A stretch of DNA of 64,000 nt from Spirosoma aureum (GTDB taxonomy: Bacteria; Bacteroidota; Bacteroidia; Cytophagales; Spirosomataceae): positions 5,974,501-6,038,500 of the forward strand of contig NZ_CP050063.1 of assembly GCF_011604685.1 (NCBI RefSeq), written 5' to 3'. This document shows, one piece after another, positions 1 to 8,734 of this stretch. Below the pieces are notes generated by a model, which worked only from the letters and a program-made list of their open reading frames with translations, was not told the DNA's origin and did no database searches. The stretch's first letter is position 1. The number at the start of each line of letters is the position of its first letter. A program made the translations under genes and the position numbers.

Positions 1-2
1 GT

Positions 3-2846
3 TCTACCTATCAGACACAACTCGCCGATCTGGTCACCGTTCGGTATGTGATTGCTGAACACAGCGAATGGGTCATCTGGATGCTTCTGGCACTGCTTCT
101 GGGTTGGTTGATCAGTACCGTTAGTGGCGGAAAACTCAGTCCTGACTCAAAAATGCGGGCCCAACTGGTATGTCTGCTATTCAGTATCGCGTTTGCCGTC
201 TGGATGACTGCTACGAACCGGATGGTATTTGTGGGGCAGGACTTTCCGTTGTTGAGCCTGAATAGTCGCCTGACATTGCTTCTGTCACTGTCTATTTTTG
301 TGGCCGTTATTGTACTGGGCACACCACTTTCCTCAACGCAGCCCTTACCGGCACGCTATGAATTCAGCCGGTTTGGCCGGCACTCGTTTGGGGTTCTGAT
401 GGCCGGATTAGTATTGATTGCTACCTTATCGTATTACCTGTTTCCATTCGACCGAAATACACGCCAGTTCGACCTATCGCAAACCATCAGCGATCTGCAA
501 ACGGCTTTTGGTGAGCTTAATGGCCCTTTCCAGACGTTTCAGCAGGAACAAAATAACCCAGGAGGTTCGACTCGACAGCTACTACGCCAGTTCGACACCT
601 ATCTGAAAGGGCCTGGCCATGCAGCAGCCGATTCGCTCTTTGCCCGACAGCCACTACTTCGGAGTGCGTATACAGCCTTTCTTGCCCAACCGGCCAGGAA
701 TCGATCACAGAATCTGATTCACCTCCGTCGCTCCAATGAGGGCATGTGGGAGTTCGCGGTCAATCCATTTTATTATAACGTGAGCAGTCCTGATGCCGAT
801 CAGGATGGCTATCAGGGTCATCTACTGGCGAGATCGGAATTGCCCAGCGTTCAACTGGTCAATCGATCCAACAGCGACCAGTCGTTGCGAATTTCACGTA
901 ACAGCCCAGTCGCCGACTGGTTCAGTGCCCCCGGCAGTCCGTTTAGTAGCAGTAATCTGAACCTGCGGTTAAGCACTATACCCGCCAGCTGGACAACCGA
1001 CTCACTACCCTTACTGGTACTGACCACTACCCAGGGTGACGAACACACAACCCGGTCGCGGTATCTGGTTAAACAGGGGGGGCGTGTACTGGAATCGTCG
1101 CGGTCAGACTTTGCACTGAGACTAAAACCCGGCGATCTGCTCCAGTTTATGCCCGAAGGAAATGGCAGACTGATTAACTATGAAGTCCGTCAAAATGACA
1201 AGCATTTTCTGGCGCGCAATATCTGGCTAAATGGTCGCCCGCAGTACGTGTATCCCATGCGTGACCGTTTTTTATGGTCATACCACTTTACGAGCCTGGT
1301 TAAGTCAGCCTACGACCGGGATGCAGATCGGCAACATCAGCCTGTTCGAACTACGCTTGATCGTCCGTTAACCGAGAAGGTGACTGAATTAGTACGCGAT
1401 TTTTACGGTTCACGCCCACCCAGAACCCCAGCCGAACGTGCTAAAGCCTTCAGCATGGTGGTGCTTGACGAACGCGGTCAGATTCGCCTGATGGCTGATC
1501 ATAAACGCGGTAATACAACAGCTATCGACCCTAATCGAATGGCCGATTTTCAACCACTTCTCGACGCCCTATATCTTGATCCGCAACGCTATGATGAGCG
1601 GATGCTGTTCGGCAACAAGTGCCTCATGCGGATGGACAATGGCCCTGCCTCAACCTTCAAGCCGGTTTTATACGCGGCTACAACGTCGCAGTTTAATCTG
1701 GGCTGGGAAAATCTACAGCTTGGCGGGGTAGATAGTCAAACAATGGAAGCGATTGCCCGCCCAAACGGCGATGATTATACCCTGCGCTATTTTGGCGGCA
1801 AAGGGCTCCGGTTCACAGTTGGGCGAAACAACCTGATTGGCCATAACAATCATTACTACCTGAGCCATTCGACAAATACTTACAATTCGCTGGTACTACT
1901 TCTTGGCTCACTGGATGCGGCTCAGGCAAGGCGAACCAAACAGGCGTTTGTCAATAATTCGTCAGATACTCCTTTTTTCGCGAAAGGCGAATCGGACGAT
2001 GCAAAGCGAAACTTCCCGCTAGTAAGCTATGATGGACAAACCTATCGCATTCGTCAGTTTCCAGCCTGGGATAATCCAAACTCACTGCTGGGGCGCGGAC
2101 TTTGGGAGAATTTCGATTTGCCCGTTAATTCAGCACAGGTTGTCAGCGAAAATGGTCAGCATAGCCGCAACCTTGCCCCTGGGCTCAATGATGCCCTGAT
2201 TGATGCATCGCGTAGTTCGTTCAAACTATGGAGTTTCCCCGAACCCTCTCATCTGTATTTGATCGACCGTCGAACAAGTCTGCAAAATGCCATTGCCCAG
2301 TGCGCATCAGGGGCTTATCCTATTACAACAACGCCCCTGAAAATGGCTGAAATGGCGGGTAAGCTCTTTTCATTTAACAACGCCTACAAAGCGCATATTC
2401 TGGCTGATCAACCAGCTGCCACTCAGACGGGATTTAGTGTCGATGCGTCGTGGATAGCGCCGGATCAGCTCAGTACATTTTACGCCCAGAATCTCTTTGC
2501 AGGCATGCACGAAGCTATTCAGGAAGGTACAGCTCAATGGCTACGACCGCTGCGTGATGCTTATGATGGCCAATATTCGTTTTATGCCAAAACCGGCACG
2601 ATCAGCGGGAATCGGGCAGCCGGGAGCGCACGCGATAAACACCTGCTGCTGGTTGTCAGCCAGGAACCTTTGCACGATCGACAATTGCGCCCCGCCGATT
2701 TACGAAACAATCGTTTCCGGGTCATTTATGTGTCCTTTTACAGTCATTCGCCGGGTGGTGCCTGGGATCCGGCCACCGCAGAGCTAATCCGCAAGCTCAT
2801 AAAAGAAGTAATCGATAGCCCACAATCCTCTGCCAGCAGCCTATGA
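3..2846 (+). CDS. SEDS (RodA/FtsW)-penicillin-binding protein fusion, 5' end cut by window
   Basis: Peptidoglycan polymerase/transpeptidase of the inner membrane. The frame is open from base 3 with no stop upstream, so the gene begins outside the window; the GTG at 48 is only the first in-window start. The visible N-terminus has about four hydrophobic segments. The stretch FVGQDFPLLSLNSRLT resembles the degenerate C-terminal FtsW/RodA signature (normally GxPLPFxSYGGSS), which suggests a SEDS domain ending here. The rest is a class B PBP transpeptidase with all three active-site motifs in the usual order: STFK (Ser codon 1650-1652), STN (1869-1877) and KTGT (2589-2600). In stand-alone systems the SEDS glycosyltransferase and the bPBP are separate partner proteins. 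The stop overlaps the next start (ATGA), indicating translational coupling. The PBP call is firm; the SEDS half is inferred from four segments and one motif. Confidence 0.85.
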   Translation, partial: STYQTQLADLVTVRYVIAEHSEWVIWMLLALLLGWLISTVSGGKLSPDSKMRAQLVCLLFSIAFAVWMTATNRMVFVGQDFPLLSLNSRLTLLLSLSIFVAVIVLGTPLSSTQPLPARYEFSRFGRHSFGVLMAGLVLIATLSYYLFPFDRNTRQFDLSQTISDLQTAFGELNGPFQTFQQEQNNPGGSTRQLLRQFDTYLKGPGHAAADSLFARQPLLRSAYTAFLAQPARNRSQNLIHLRRSNEGMWEFAVNPFYYNVSSPDADQDGYQGHLLARSELPSVQLVNRSNSDQSLRISRNSPVADWFSAPGSPFSSSNLNLRLSTIPASWTTDSLPLLVLTTTQGDEHTTRSRYLVKQGGRVLESSRSDFALRLKPGDLLQFMPEGNGRLINYEVRQNDKHFLARNIWLNGRPQYVYPMRDRFLWSYHFTSLVKSAYDRDADRQHQPVRTTLDRPLTEKVTELVRDFYGSRPPRTPAERAKAFSMVVLDERGQIRLMADHKRGNTTAIDPNRMADFQPLLDALYLDPQRYDERMLFGNKCLMRMDNGPASTFKPVLYAATTSQFNLGWENLQLGGVDSQTMEAIARPNGDDYTLRYFGGKGLRFTVGRNNLIGHNNHYYLSHSTNTYNSLVLLLGSLDAAQARRTKQAFVNNSSDTPFFAKGESDDAKRNFPLVSYDGQTYRIRQFPAWDNPNSLLGRGLWENFDLPVNSAQVVSENGQHSRNLAPGLNDALIDASRSSFKLWSFPEPSHLYLIDRRTSLQNAIAQCASGAYPITTTPLKMAEMAGKLFSFNNAYKAHILADQPAATQTGFSVDASWIAPDQLSTFYAQNLFAGMHEAIQEGTAQWLRPLRDAYDGQYSFYAKTGTISGNRAAGSARDKHLLLVVSQEPLHDRQLRPADLRNNRFRVIYVSFYSHSPGGAWDPATAELIRKLIKEVIDSPQSSASSL

Positions 2847-3376
2847 AACTTCGCCGATCCGTACCCAACGAGCAACCAGCCGTAACTCCACTGGCTTCGC
2901 CCCCTCTGGCTACCCCGGCGCGCCCGAAGCCAGTCGGTTTAGTGTTCAGTATCACAACGTTTCTGGTACTCATAATAGCTATTGTCTGGCTGAATGGACC
3001 TTCCGACGAGGTCCCTATGCCTGCACAAACGCTCCAGTCGAATCGAATGGACACAGATCGGCATCTGGTTTGGGTCCGGCTCGATTCGTTGCAGAACCGG
3101 CTTGATCTGTTGACGGGCGATAATGGTTTATCGTTTCGTTCCGGAACCGAACGGCTGTACATTCAGGCCAGCAATCGAAAACAACTTGAGCGGTATTTGC
3201 TCAATGGCCTGGCGCTGACCCGATTTACGCAGGCAGCCAATAGCCCGGTACGGCTCGAATCGGCTGGAGATGGTTTCTCATTACCCATTCAGCAACGACA
3301 GGGCATTACCTATATACAGGTTCCGACCGACATCATCAGTAGTTTACTCCGCAGCACCGAATCATTAGCCGAATGA
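2843..3376 (+). CDS. Small single-pass membrane protein coupled to the PBP fusion
   Basis: Unrecognised 177-residue protein. A proline-rich cytoplasmic N-terminus (about residues 1-30) is followed by one hydrophobic segment (about 32-50, VGLVFSITTFLVLIIAIVWL). The C-terminal part of about 120 residues is predicted to lie outside the membrane and contains no motif I can name. Its start overlaps the stop of the PBP gene (ATGA at 2843-2846) and its own stop overlaps the next start (ATGA at 3373-3376), so three proteins are made from one coupled transcript. A role as an accessory of the SEDS-PBP complex is inference from this coupling alone. Confidence 0.75.
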   Translation: MKLRRSVPNEQPAVTPLASPPLATPARPKPVGLVFSITTFLVLIIAIVWLNGPSDEVPMPAQTLQSNRMDTDRHLVWVRLDSLQNRLDLLTGDNGLSFRSGTERLYIQASNRKQLERYLLNGLALTRFTQAANSPVRLESAGDGFSLPIQQRQGITYIQVPTDIISSLLRSTESLAE

Positions 3377-4704
3377 AGCCGCTTACTATCCTTTCAACGT
3401 TTTCGACCAACGAACTCCGGCCCGCTTACTTTGCCCGACACGTTATGTCTGATGGAACGACCGTTCTGGTTGGTATGGCAGGCAAGTTTAGATCCTTTGC
3501 CGACGAAGCGGCCCGCACGCACAGTAATTTACTCAATTCCAGTCAATTCGAACCGATACGACAGCAGGCATTAGCATCATTCCGCGAGCGATTTGCCCAG
3601 CAGAAACACCAGCCTTTTAGCGGTAGTGACGATGATATTCTGCGGAGCTTCGGGCAGTTGATCATTTCGCCTTCCGGTACTGTAAACGCATTTGCCTGGG
3701 GACGTTTCCAGTTTTCGTCAGTGCAGAATGGCTCCGGACGAACCGATCTACCGGCTGTACTGAATCCGGGGCAGTACATCATAGGCGATGCCGAAGGAGC
3801 TGGTATTACTACTACCGTTGCACAAAATCTGGCGAAGGTAACCAGTCTGGATTCACTGACGCAGGCTACCGGCTCACTGGCTGACCCTTTCATGCTCGTC
3901 ACCGTTGAAGTAGCTACAGAACCGTCAGCCACTTTGCCGGTTGAAACAAAGCCGGCTGCTCCCCCGATTCAGGAATTCGTACCCGAGCCTGTGCCAGTCG
4001 AAGTACTGCCCACGCCAGCTCCAATGGGTGTTCAAACTCCTCGTCCGCCAGCCAAAACGCCGGTTCCTGTGGAACCGACCCCTGAGCCGGTTTCAGTATT
4101 TCCGTGGAAAGCCATAACGCTTTTTTTGCTAACGCTGATCGTTGTAGGGAGTATTGGCGGTGGTTATTATTGGTGGAAAATTCGACCAAAACAACGAGCC
4201 GTACATCATGCGCAACAACCGAAGGATAGCGCAACGTATGTTATAACCTCCGAAAATGGATCAGATTTTGAAGAGTCGGAAGACAGCACCGCGATTCTTG
4301 AAAACCCCGAAGAGTCAGCGCAACCACTCAATGAATCCCCCCCGCCTAGTGAAGCTGAGCAGTTACTTCAGCAATACCGTAATCAGCCTGATTCGCTGAT
4401 GTATCTGATCCATGCTGCTGAGCAGGTTGCCAATATTACAGATGCAGATCGTCAGCAGGCGTTGCGGAGTGAAATCGACCGTGAACGGGCGTATCGTTTT
4501 AATGAACAGACCCAGATCGCCCGAACTACTTACGATCAGGCTGTGCTCTACCTGCTGGCTGACCAAAAGGCAAAAGCGGGCACAGCTTTACAGGCAGCCC
4601 AGCGTTACTACGAAATGGCTCTGCTGCTCCAGCCCGACAAAGCCGACTCAGTAAGGCCTCAGCTAGAGCAGGTCCGGGAAAAAATTAATTCATTGAACGA
4701 GTAA
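3373..4704 (+). CDS. Membrane protein with a PP2C-like, apparently inactive N-terminal domain
   Basis: 443 residues. The N-terminal region of about 190 residues has the outline of a PP2C phosphatase: a start like FSTNEL where active enzymes have N-E-D, then TTVLVGMAGKF where they have VADGMGG, then an EAAR helix, and at the end DPFMLVTVEV like the closing strand DNxTVVVV. The metal-binding aspartates of the first motifs are missing, so if the homology is right it is a pseudophosphatase. A Pro/Glu/Val-rich linker (about 195-245), one membrane segment (about 250-270), an acidic stretch and a helical C-terminus follow. Actinobacterial genomes group PP2C, RodA and PBP genes, and this context prompted the comparison. 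No kinase gene is visible. The fold assignment is weak; the membrane topology is clear. Confidence 0.65.
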   Translation: MKPLTILSTFSTNELRPAYFARHVMSDGTTVLVGMAGKFRSFADEAARTHSNLLNSSQFEPIRQQALASFRERFAQQKHQPFSGSDDDILRSFGQLIISPSGTVNAFAWGRFQFSSVQNGSGRTDLPAVLNPGQYIIGDAEGAGITTTVAQNLAKVTSLDSLTQATGSLADPFMLVTVEVATEPSATLPVETKPAAPPIQEFVPEPVPVEVLPTPAPMGVQTPRPPAKTPVPVEPTPEPVSVFPWKAITLFLLTLIVVGSIGGGYYWWKIRPKQRAVHHAQQPKDSATYVITSENGSDFEESEDSTAILENPEESAQPLNESPPPSEAEQLLQQYRNQPDSLMYLIHAAEQVANITDADRQQALRSEIDRERAYRFNEQTQIARTTYDQAVLYLLADQKAKAGTALQAAQRYYEMALLLQPDKADSVRPQLEQVREKINSLNE

Positions 4705-4724
4705 TTCTGTAGTTCGCAGGCAAT

Positions 4725-4793
4725 TTTTGGGAGAATGCGCCAGGGCGTGCCACGGTTTAAAACCGTGGCACGCCCTGGCGCATTCTCCCAAAA
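4725..4793. repeat. Near-perfect 34-bp inverted repeat, dispersed hairpin family copy A
   Basis: Arms 4725-4758 and 4760-4793 are exact reverse complements around a single central base. The inner part reads GTGCCACGGTT and its complement. It fills the gap between two convergent stop codons (20 and 9 bases away). The base of the stem is TTTTGGG/CCCAAAA and no T-run follows on either strand, so it is not a classical intrinsic terminator, although it may still stop or stabilise both transcripts. The same inner core occurs at 45504-45593 and, decayed, at 33562-33651. Confidence 0.9.
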
Positions 4794-4801
4794 TCTGACC
4801 C

Positions 4802-5920
4802 TTATTCTGGTTTAACAAAGTAGAATTTACCGCGCAGTCGCCCTTCGCTATAGGGTGGTTGCTTGATACCCCGTTCTTCCAGACCAGCATCAATACGCTC
4901 AATGAGCCCGTAAATATCAACACCGGGTTCTTCGATGTGCCGAATTAATTCACTGGTAAACAAGCCATTTTTTTCCAGACCATCGGAGGCTACTTTACCT
5001 GGTTCCGTGGCATAGACGATCATGGTGCCAACCGGTGGCGCAATGGTGGTGTGTATAGGGCCGCCCATACTCCGATTCCAGGATCGGTACGGATTATTGC
5101 GGCAGGCATCCCAGAATACCAGATTAGCCCCCGATGGGTTTGCCTGCTCCATTTTAGCAACCAATCGCCGTAATGGATAGCACTCAAACTCTACATCAGG
5201 CTCGGTTGACGGGTCTGCATCAACGGGTTGCAGGTAGTTGTCCCCATTGACCATCAGCCCATGACCAGCGTAAAAAACCAGCCCGACATTTTGTTTCTGA
5301 CGCCCTAAATCGACCAGAAACGTGTCTACTGTCCGCTTCAATTCGCGGAGTGGCAGATTTTCCCGCAACACGACCTCAAAACCTACTTTTTGCAGGTAAT
5401 CCCGAATGGTTCGTCCGTCGTTGATTGGATTACGAAGCGCTGCTTTTGGGTAACTTGCATTGGCAACCACCAAAGCTAAACGCTTGGGGGCATTCGGTGA
5501 TGGCGGAGTCTGTGGCCCCATTTTATACGTAACATAACGCGAGTCGGAAGTGGTCGTTCCGGCAGGGTTCGTTGCAGTCAGGTGTATTTCGTTGGCCCCT
5601 GGCTCAAGCGTAATTTCTTCAGTGAGTTCCTGCCCACATTCGATATGCTTAAAACCCGTTCGTTTGTTTGGGATTTCTTTGCCGTTCTGAAAAAAATGGT
5701 AGGTAAGTGGCTCCACCGATTGTATGCACGCGGTTATCCGCACGGTTGGCACTTTTTGCTCCGACCGTGTCAGTTGCGGACTTTGCCAGGTAATAACGGG
5801 CGCTACCTGCCTGACTGTTTTTACCCAACCACTGGCGCTGGTTATAATGCCCGTCTGCTGCGCCAGCAAGGTTTTGGCGAAGAGTAAGATTCCCCAAAAA
5901 ACGATTACAATTCTTTTCAT
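4802..5920 (-). CDS. Secreted caspase-like cysteine peptidase (family C14, metacaspase type)
   Basis: 372 residues with a signal peptide (about 1-20, ending LLAQ). Residues about 45-133 look like a beta-rich Ig-like domain. The C-terminal 230 residues are a p20-type caspase domain: the strand RLALVVANASY (147-157), the catalytic histidine in FYAGHG (His220), and the catalytic cysteine in WDACRNNP (Cys273). Family members cleave after basic or acidic residues, and their bacterial substrates are mostly unknown. It is the last gene of a minus-strand run behind a lipoprotein and a second envelope protein, 103 bases after the preceding stop. An export signal on a caspase implies periplasmic or surface action rather than a cytoplasmic death role. 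The family call is firm; the substrate is unknown. Confidence 0.9.
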   Translation of the reverse strand: MKRIVIVFWGILLFAKTLLAQQTGIITSASGWVKTVRQVAPVITWQSPQLTRSEQKVPTVRITACIQSVEPLTYHFFQNGKEIPNKRTGFKHIECGQELTEEITLEPGANEIHLTATNPAGTTTSDSRYVTYKMGPQTPPSPNAPKRLALVVANASYPKAALRNPINDGRTIRDYLQKVGFEVVLRENLPLRELKRTVDTFLVDLGRQKQNVGLVFYAGHGLMVNGDNYLQPVDADPSTEPDVEFECYPLRRLVAKMEQANPSGANLVFWDACRNNPYRSWNRSMGGPIHTTIAPPVGTMIVYATEPGKVASDGLEKNGLFTSELIRHIEEPGVDIYGLIERIDAGLEERGIKQPPYSEGRLRGKFYFVKPE

Positions 5921-6022
5921 TTAGTGTTATGGGCCGGTAATCCTTACGGATAGATAGACAACAAAAGTCGTAAAACCGTTGTAAGCGCTATCCTTTTTAT
6001 AGTAAGCGGTTCATGTTACCCG

Positions 6023-6850
6023 CTAGAACTGATAGCGAAGTCCAAATGTCGGCGTTTTCCCGACAACGTTCATCGTAGGTCGCATTCCTATCGTTTGATT
6101 TTTGCGACGCTGTTCGTTCTTTATTCCTTTCAATAGCGTGTATGTAACATCGGCAACCCAGATAACGGCAGCTGCACTGACTGCCAGCACGTATCGATGA
6201 TTCAGGCTGTTAGCCTCATTATAATATGGAACTGCAAGCCGGTCATAGGGTTGCTGAAGGTACAGCGCATACTGGTCGTTTGACTTGCCTTTCTGTAATA
6301 AACCATAGGCTAGTGCACCTACATACGCGACCGAAATCAATGGCCGCAGCCCAATACTGTGTTTAGGCTGAACCATAATGTTGCCCAGACCCGGCAATAG
6401 CGCTGATAGCAATGCATTCGTCGGACCACCGCCAATAACCTGCTGCTCCGTGGTTGTGGGCGAATCTTTTTCTGCACTGCCTTTCCTAACAGTTGGACCA
6501 GGCTTAGTAAAAGGCTTGATATTTACTTTTGCCTGGATTTCCTCATCCAGCGTTTCGCCGTCTCGGAGGTAATCCCAGACAACGATTTTGTTCGTACCCG
6601 ACGTAACGCCCAGTCCGGCATCGCCCGATAGTGTTCTCACTTTCAATAGCCCCCGCAGTCGTCCTTCAATCTGAATAAAAACGGAGTCTTTCAGTGTCAG
6701 ATTTTCTACGTCATAACGAATAATAACCTGCTGTGTAGACGACTCAACCCGAATGTTCGATACCATTGGCGGTTTCTCCGGCGATTGGCCATAGTTCAAA
6801 CCAATGCCGAAGCACCAGATGATAAGCCAGTTAACTAAATTTCTCTCCAT
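6023..6850 (-). CDS. Hypothetical envelope protein with signal peptide and C-terminal membrane segments
   Basis: 275 residues, not assigned to a named family. A signal peptide (about 1-22) precedes a beta-strand-rich, Ig-like part (about 28-115) with the motif IVVWDYLRDGE. A Ser/Thr/Lys linker follows. The C-terminal half starts LLSALLPGLGN and contains two or three hydrophobic stretches (about 145-225), reminiscent of the C-terminal membrane modules of DUF5683-type Bacteroidota proteins. The last residues end in GLRYQF. The gene lies 2 bases after the stop of the PKD/LamG lipoprotein gene and upstream of the caspase gene, so all three are probably co-transcribed. Function unknown. Confidence 0.75.
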   Translation of the reverse strand: MERNLVNWLIIWCFGIGLNYGQSPEKPPMVSNIRVESSTQQVIIRYDVENLTLKDSVFIQIEGRLRGLLKVRTLSGDAGLGVTSGTNKIVVWDYLRDGETLDEEIQAKVNIKPFTKPGPTVRKGSAEKDSPTTTEQQVIGGGPTNALLSALLPGLGNIMVQPKHSIGLRPLISVAYVGALAYGLLQKGKSNDQYALYLQQPYDRLAVPYYNEANSLNHRYVLAVSAAAVIWVADVTYTLLKGIKNEQRRKNQTIGMRPTMNVVGKTPTFGLRYQF

Positions 6851-6852
6851 TG

Positions 6853-8529
6853 TTATTGGCGACTATAAAGCGCATCGACCTGATCCTGATTTAGGGGTAT
6901 GTTATAGACTCGAATATCGTCCATAGCACCCTGGAAATAATTCGGAAAGTTTTTCGACTGCGCCCCAAACTTTAAGGTACCACCAATACAGTCGTCGATA
7001 AAGGTTTGGGTCAAATCCGTCTTTGAGCGGATCGCTTTCCCATTTTGATACACAGTCATGGTTCTACCCGAGTAAACAAAAACCAGATGCTGCCAAGTAT
7101 CCACCAAAACCAGATCAGACAGTTCCAGATCCTGCCAACCTTTACTCTGAACACAGTTGCTCTGTTGCTTAATGTCGAAATTGATGTATGGTTTCGTTGC
7201 CGACGACCCAACTGGTATCTCTTTGACAATAGCGCTATACTGCTCCTTTTCGCCATCGGCGAAGTTGTTTTTCATAAAAATCTGCATCCTGGATGTTCGG
7301 GCCGCTGCGCTTGGTTTAATCCAGACACTAATTGAAATACTGGCCGGGCGTAGGCTGGCATTATCAGCAATTTCAATGTAATCGTCCACACCATCGAAAT
7401 ATAGTGCCGTCTGATCACCGCCCTTACGGTTAGCCGTAAACGTAGGCCCGTTTCTTAATGTCGCATGATTGCCGTTTCCGCTAACATCACTGGCATTTCC
7501 ATCGAATGGAAAGCTGGCCACTAAACCAGTTGTCAGGTCAAAATCGAGTGTAGTAAAGGGCAGAACGTCTCCATAGACGACCAGATTATCTCCATACACC
7601 GCGAACGACCGATAGTAATACCTTGTGTTGATAGACAGGTTAGTGAGTGTTACGGACGTATTGGCTCCAACAACTGGGCCGGTAACATCTACTGCCGATG
7701 CACCAGGTAGTTTGGGATCATTTGACGTACTGGAATAGCAGATACCATAACGAATAGCAGCTGGAATGCCGGCATTATCCAGCCTGAATAACACCAAAGC
7801 CGTACTCCGATCGAGCGAACTCGTTCCAATAGTCGTTACAACGGGGAGCAGAGGTGGCGTTGTAAACGTTCTTACCTCCTGACTATAGCTGGGAGCGGCA
7901 CTATTGATCGCAAAAGCACGAACGTAATAAGTCGTACCGGGCTGCAATTGAGTCATCGTAAATGAGTTTGCAGTTCCTACCGTTGGATTAAATGTATTTT
8001 CGGTCTTCTGATCAGCAATTGTAGGCGGATTATTGGTTGTGGAATAACATAAACCGTACCGGCTAATTACTCCGTTGCCATTACTGGTTACGGTCATGCG
8101 AAGGGCCGCTGAGTTCATGGTTATGGTAGTCGGATCGAGGTCCTGAATGGTAACCGTTGGCGGAACAACATTACTGATTGTTATGCTTGTACTGGCCGTG
8201 TAAGCATCCCCGCATTTATTGGTCAGATTGGCTTTAACGGCATATGTTCCCGAAGCCGTGTATGAATGTGGCATTGAAACCGCCACGGCCGAACTTCCTG
8301 ATTGGCCATCACCAAAATCCCACTTCACGTCGTCGGTAGTTCCCGTTAAAGCAGAGAGAGAAAAAGTAACACTCAGTAAATTAGCCTGATAATTAATTTT
8401 TGCTGTGGGGCTTTCGCATTTAGGGAATGATCGGGTATCCAGATTCCATTTACAGCCACCAACTACCCAGCATAACGCAAAACAACTTACTAAACGAATC
8501 AATAAAAACGCCGGTAAAATTTTCTTCAT
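6853..8529 (-). CDS. Lipoprotein with PKD, Fn3-like and LamG (concanavalin-like) domains
   Basis: I chose the start MKKILPAF (ATG at 8527-8529) over one seven codons upstream because it gives a clean lipoprotein signal with lipobox VVGGC and lies near a promoter-like motif. Domain order: a PKD domain (motif VKWDFGDGQSG, about 50-120), two tandem Fn3-like repeats (about 125-225 and 230-325, both with the pattern LxPxTxYYxRxFA and the phrase GxCYS), then a LamG/concanavalin-type domain of about 210 residues containing DGVDDYIEI and ending with MDDIRVYNIPL. Such modules bind carbohydrate or protein at the cell surface. It leads the operon that ends with the caspase, so it may be a partner or anchor for that peptidase (inference). 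Confidence 0.88.
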   Translation of the reverse strand: MKKILPAFLLIRLVSCFALCWVVGGCKWNLDTRSFPKCESPTAKINYQANLLSVTFSLSALTGTTDDVKWDFGDGQSGSSAVAVSMPHSYTASGTYAVKANLTNKCGDAYTASTSITISNVVPPTVTIQDLDPTTITMNSAALRMTVTSNGNGVISRYGLCYSTTNNPPTIADQKTENTFNPTVGTANSFTMTQLQPGTTYYVRAFAINSAAPSYSQEVRTFTTPPLLPVVTTIGTSSLDRSTALVLFRLDNAGIPAAIRYGICYSSTSNDPKLPGASAVDVTGPVVGANTSVTLTNLSINTRYYYRSFAVYGDNLVVYGDVLPFTTLDFDLTTGLVASFPFDGNASDVSGNGNHATLRNGPTFTANRKGGDQTALYFDGVDDYIEIADNASLRPASISISVWIKPSAAARTSRMQIFMKNNFADGEKEQYSAIVKEIPVGSSATKPYINFDIKQQSNCVQSKGWQDLELSDLVLVDTWQHLVFVYSGRTMTVYQNGKAIRSKTDLTQTFIDDCIGGTLKFGAQSKNFPNYFQGAMDDIRVYNIPLNQDQVDALYSRQ

Positions 8530-8547
8530 GGTGCAATTGAATGGTAG

Positions 8548-8555
8548 CAAATTTA
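8548..8555 (-). promoter_or_regulatory. Bacteroidota -7 element (TAAATTTG)
   Basis: Reading the minus strand gives TAAATTTGC, a match to the Bacteroidota housekeeping -7 consensus TAnnTTTG. It ends 19 bases before the chosen start of the lipoprotein gene. The -33 box is weak (CTTG, 17 bases upstream), so confidence is moderate. It supports the downstream start at 8529. Confidence 0.45.
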
Positions 8556-8734
8556 TGGATTGCTGGTTACATCAAGGTCCTTAATTGATTATTCGGCGGC
8601 CAAATGGGCGACTTGACTCCATGTTTTGTTTATAGTAATGTTGCACACTTTGTGAAGGTATTGGATAAATTAAAACCCAAACCCGTCAAATCAGTTATTA
8701 GAATAATCCGATCAGAACCACTGTCAGCGCTTTA

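Noticed and set aside
4725..4793. Calling the first long hairpin an intrinsic terminator
   Set aside because: No T-run follows the stem on either strand, and the core recurs elsewhere, so a repeat element fits better, though it may still affect transcript ends.
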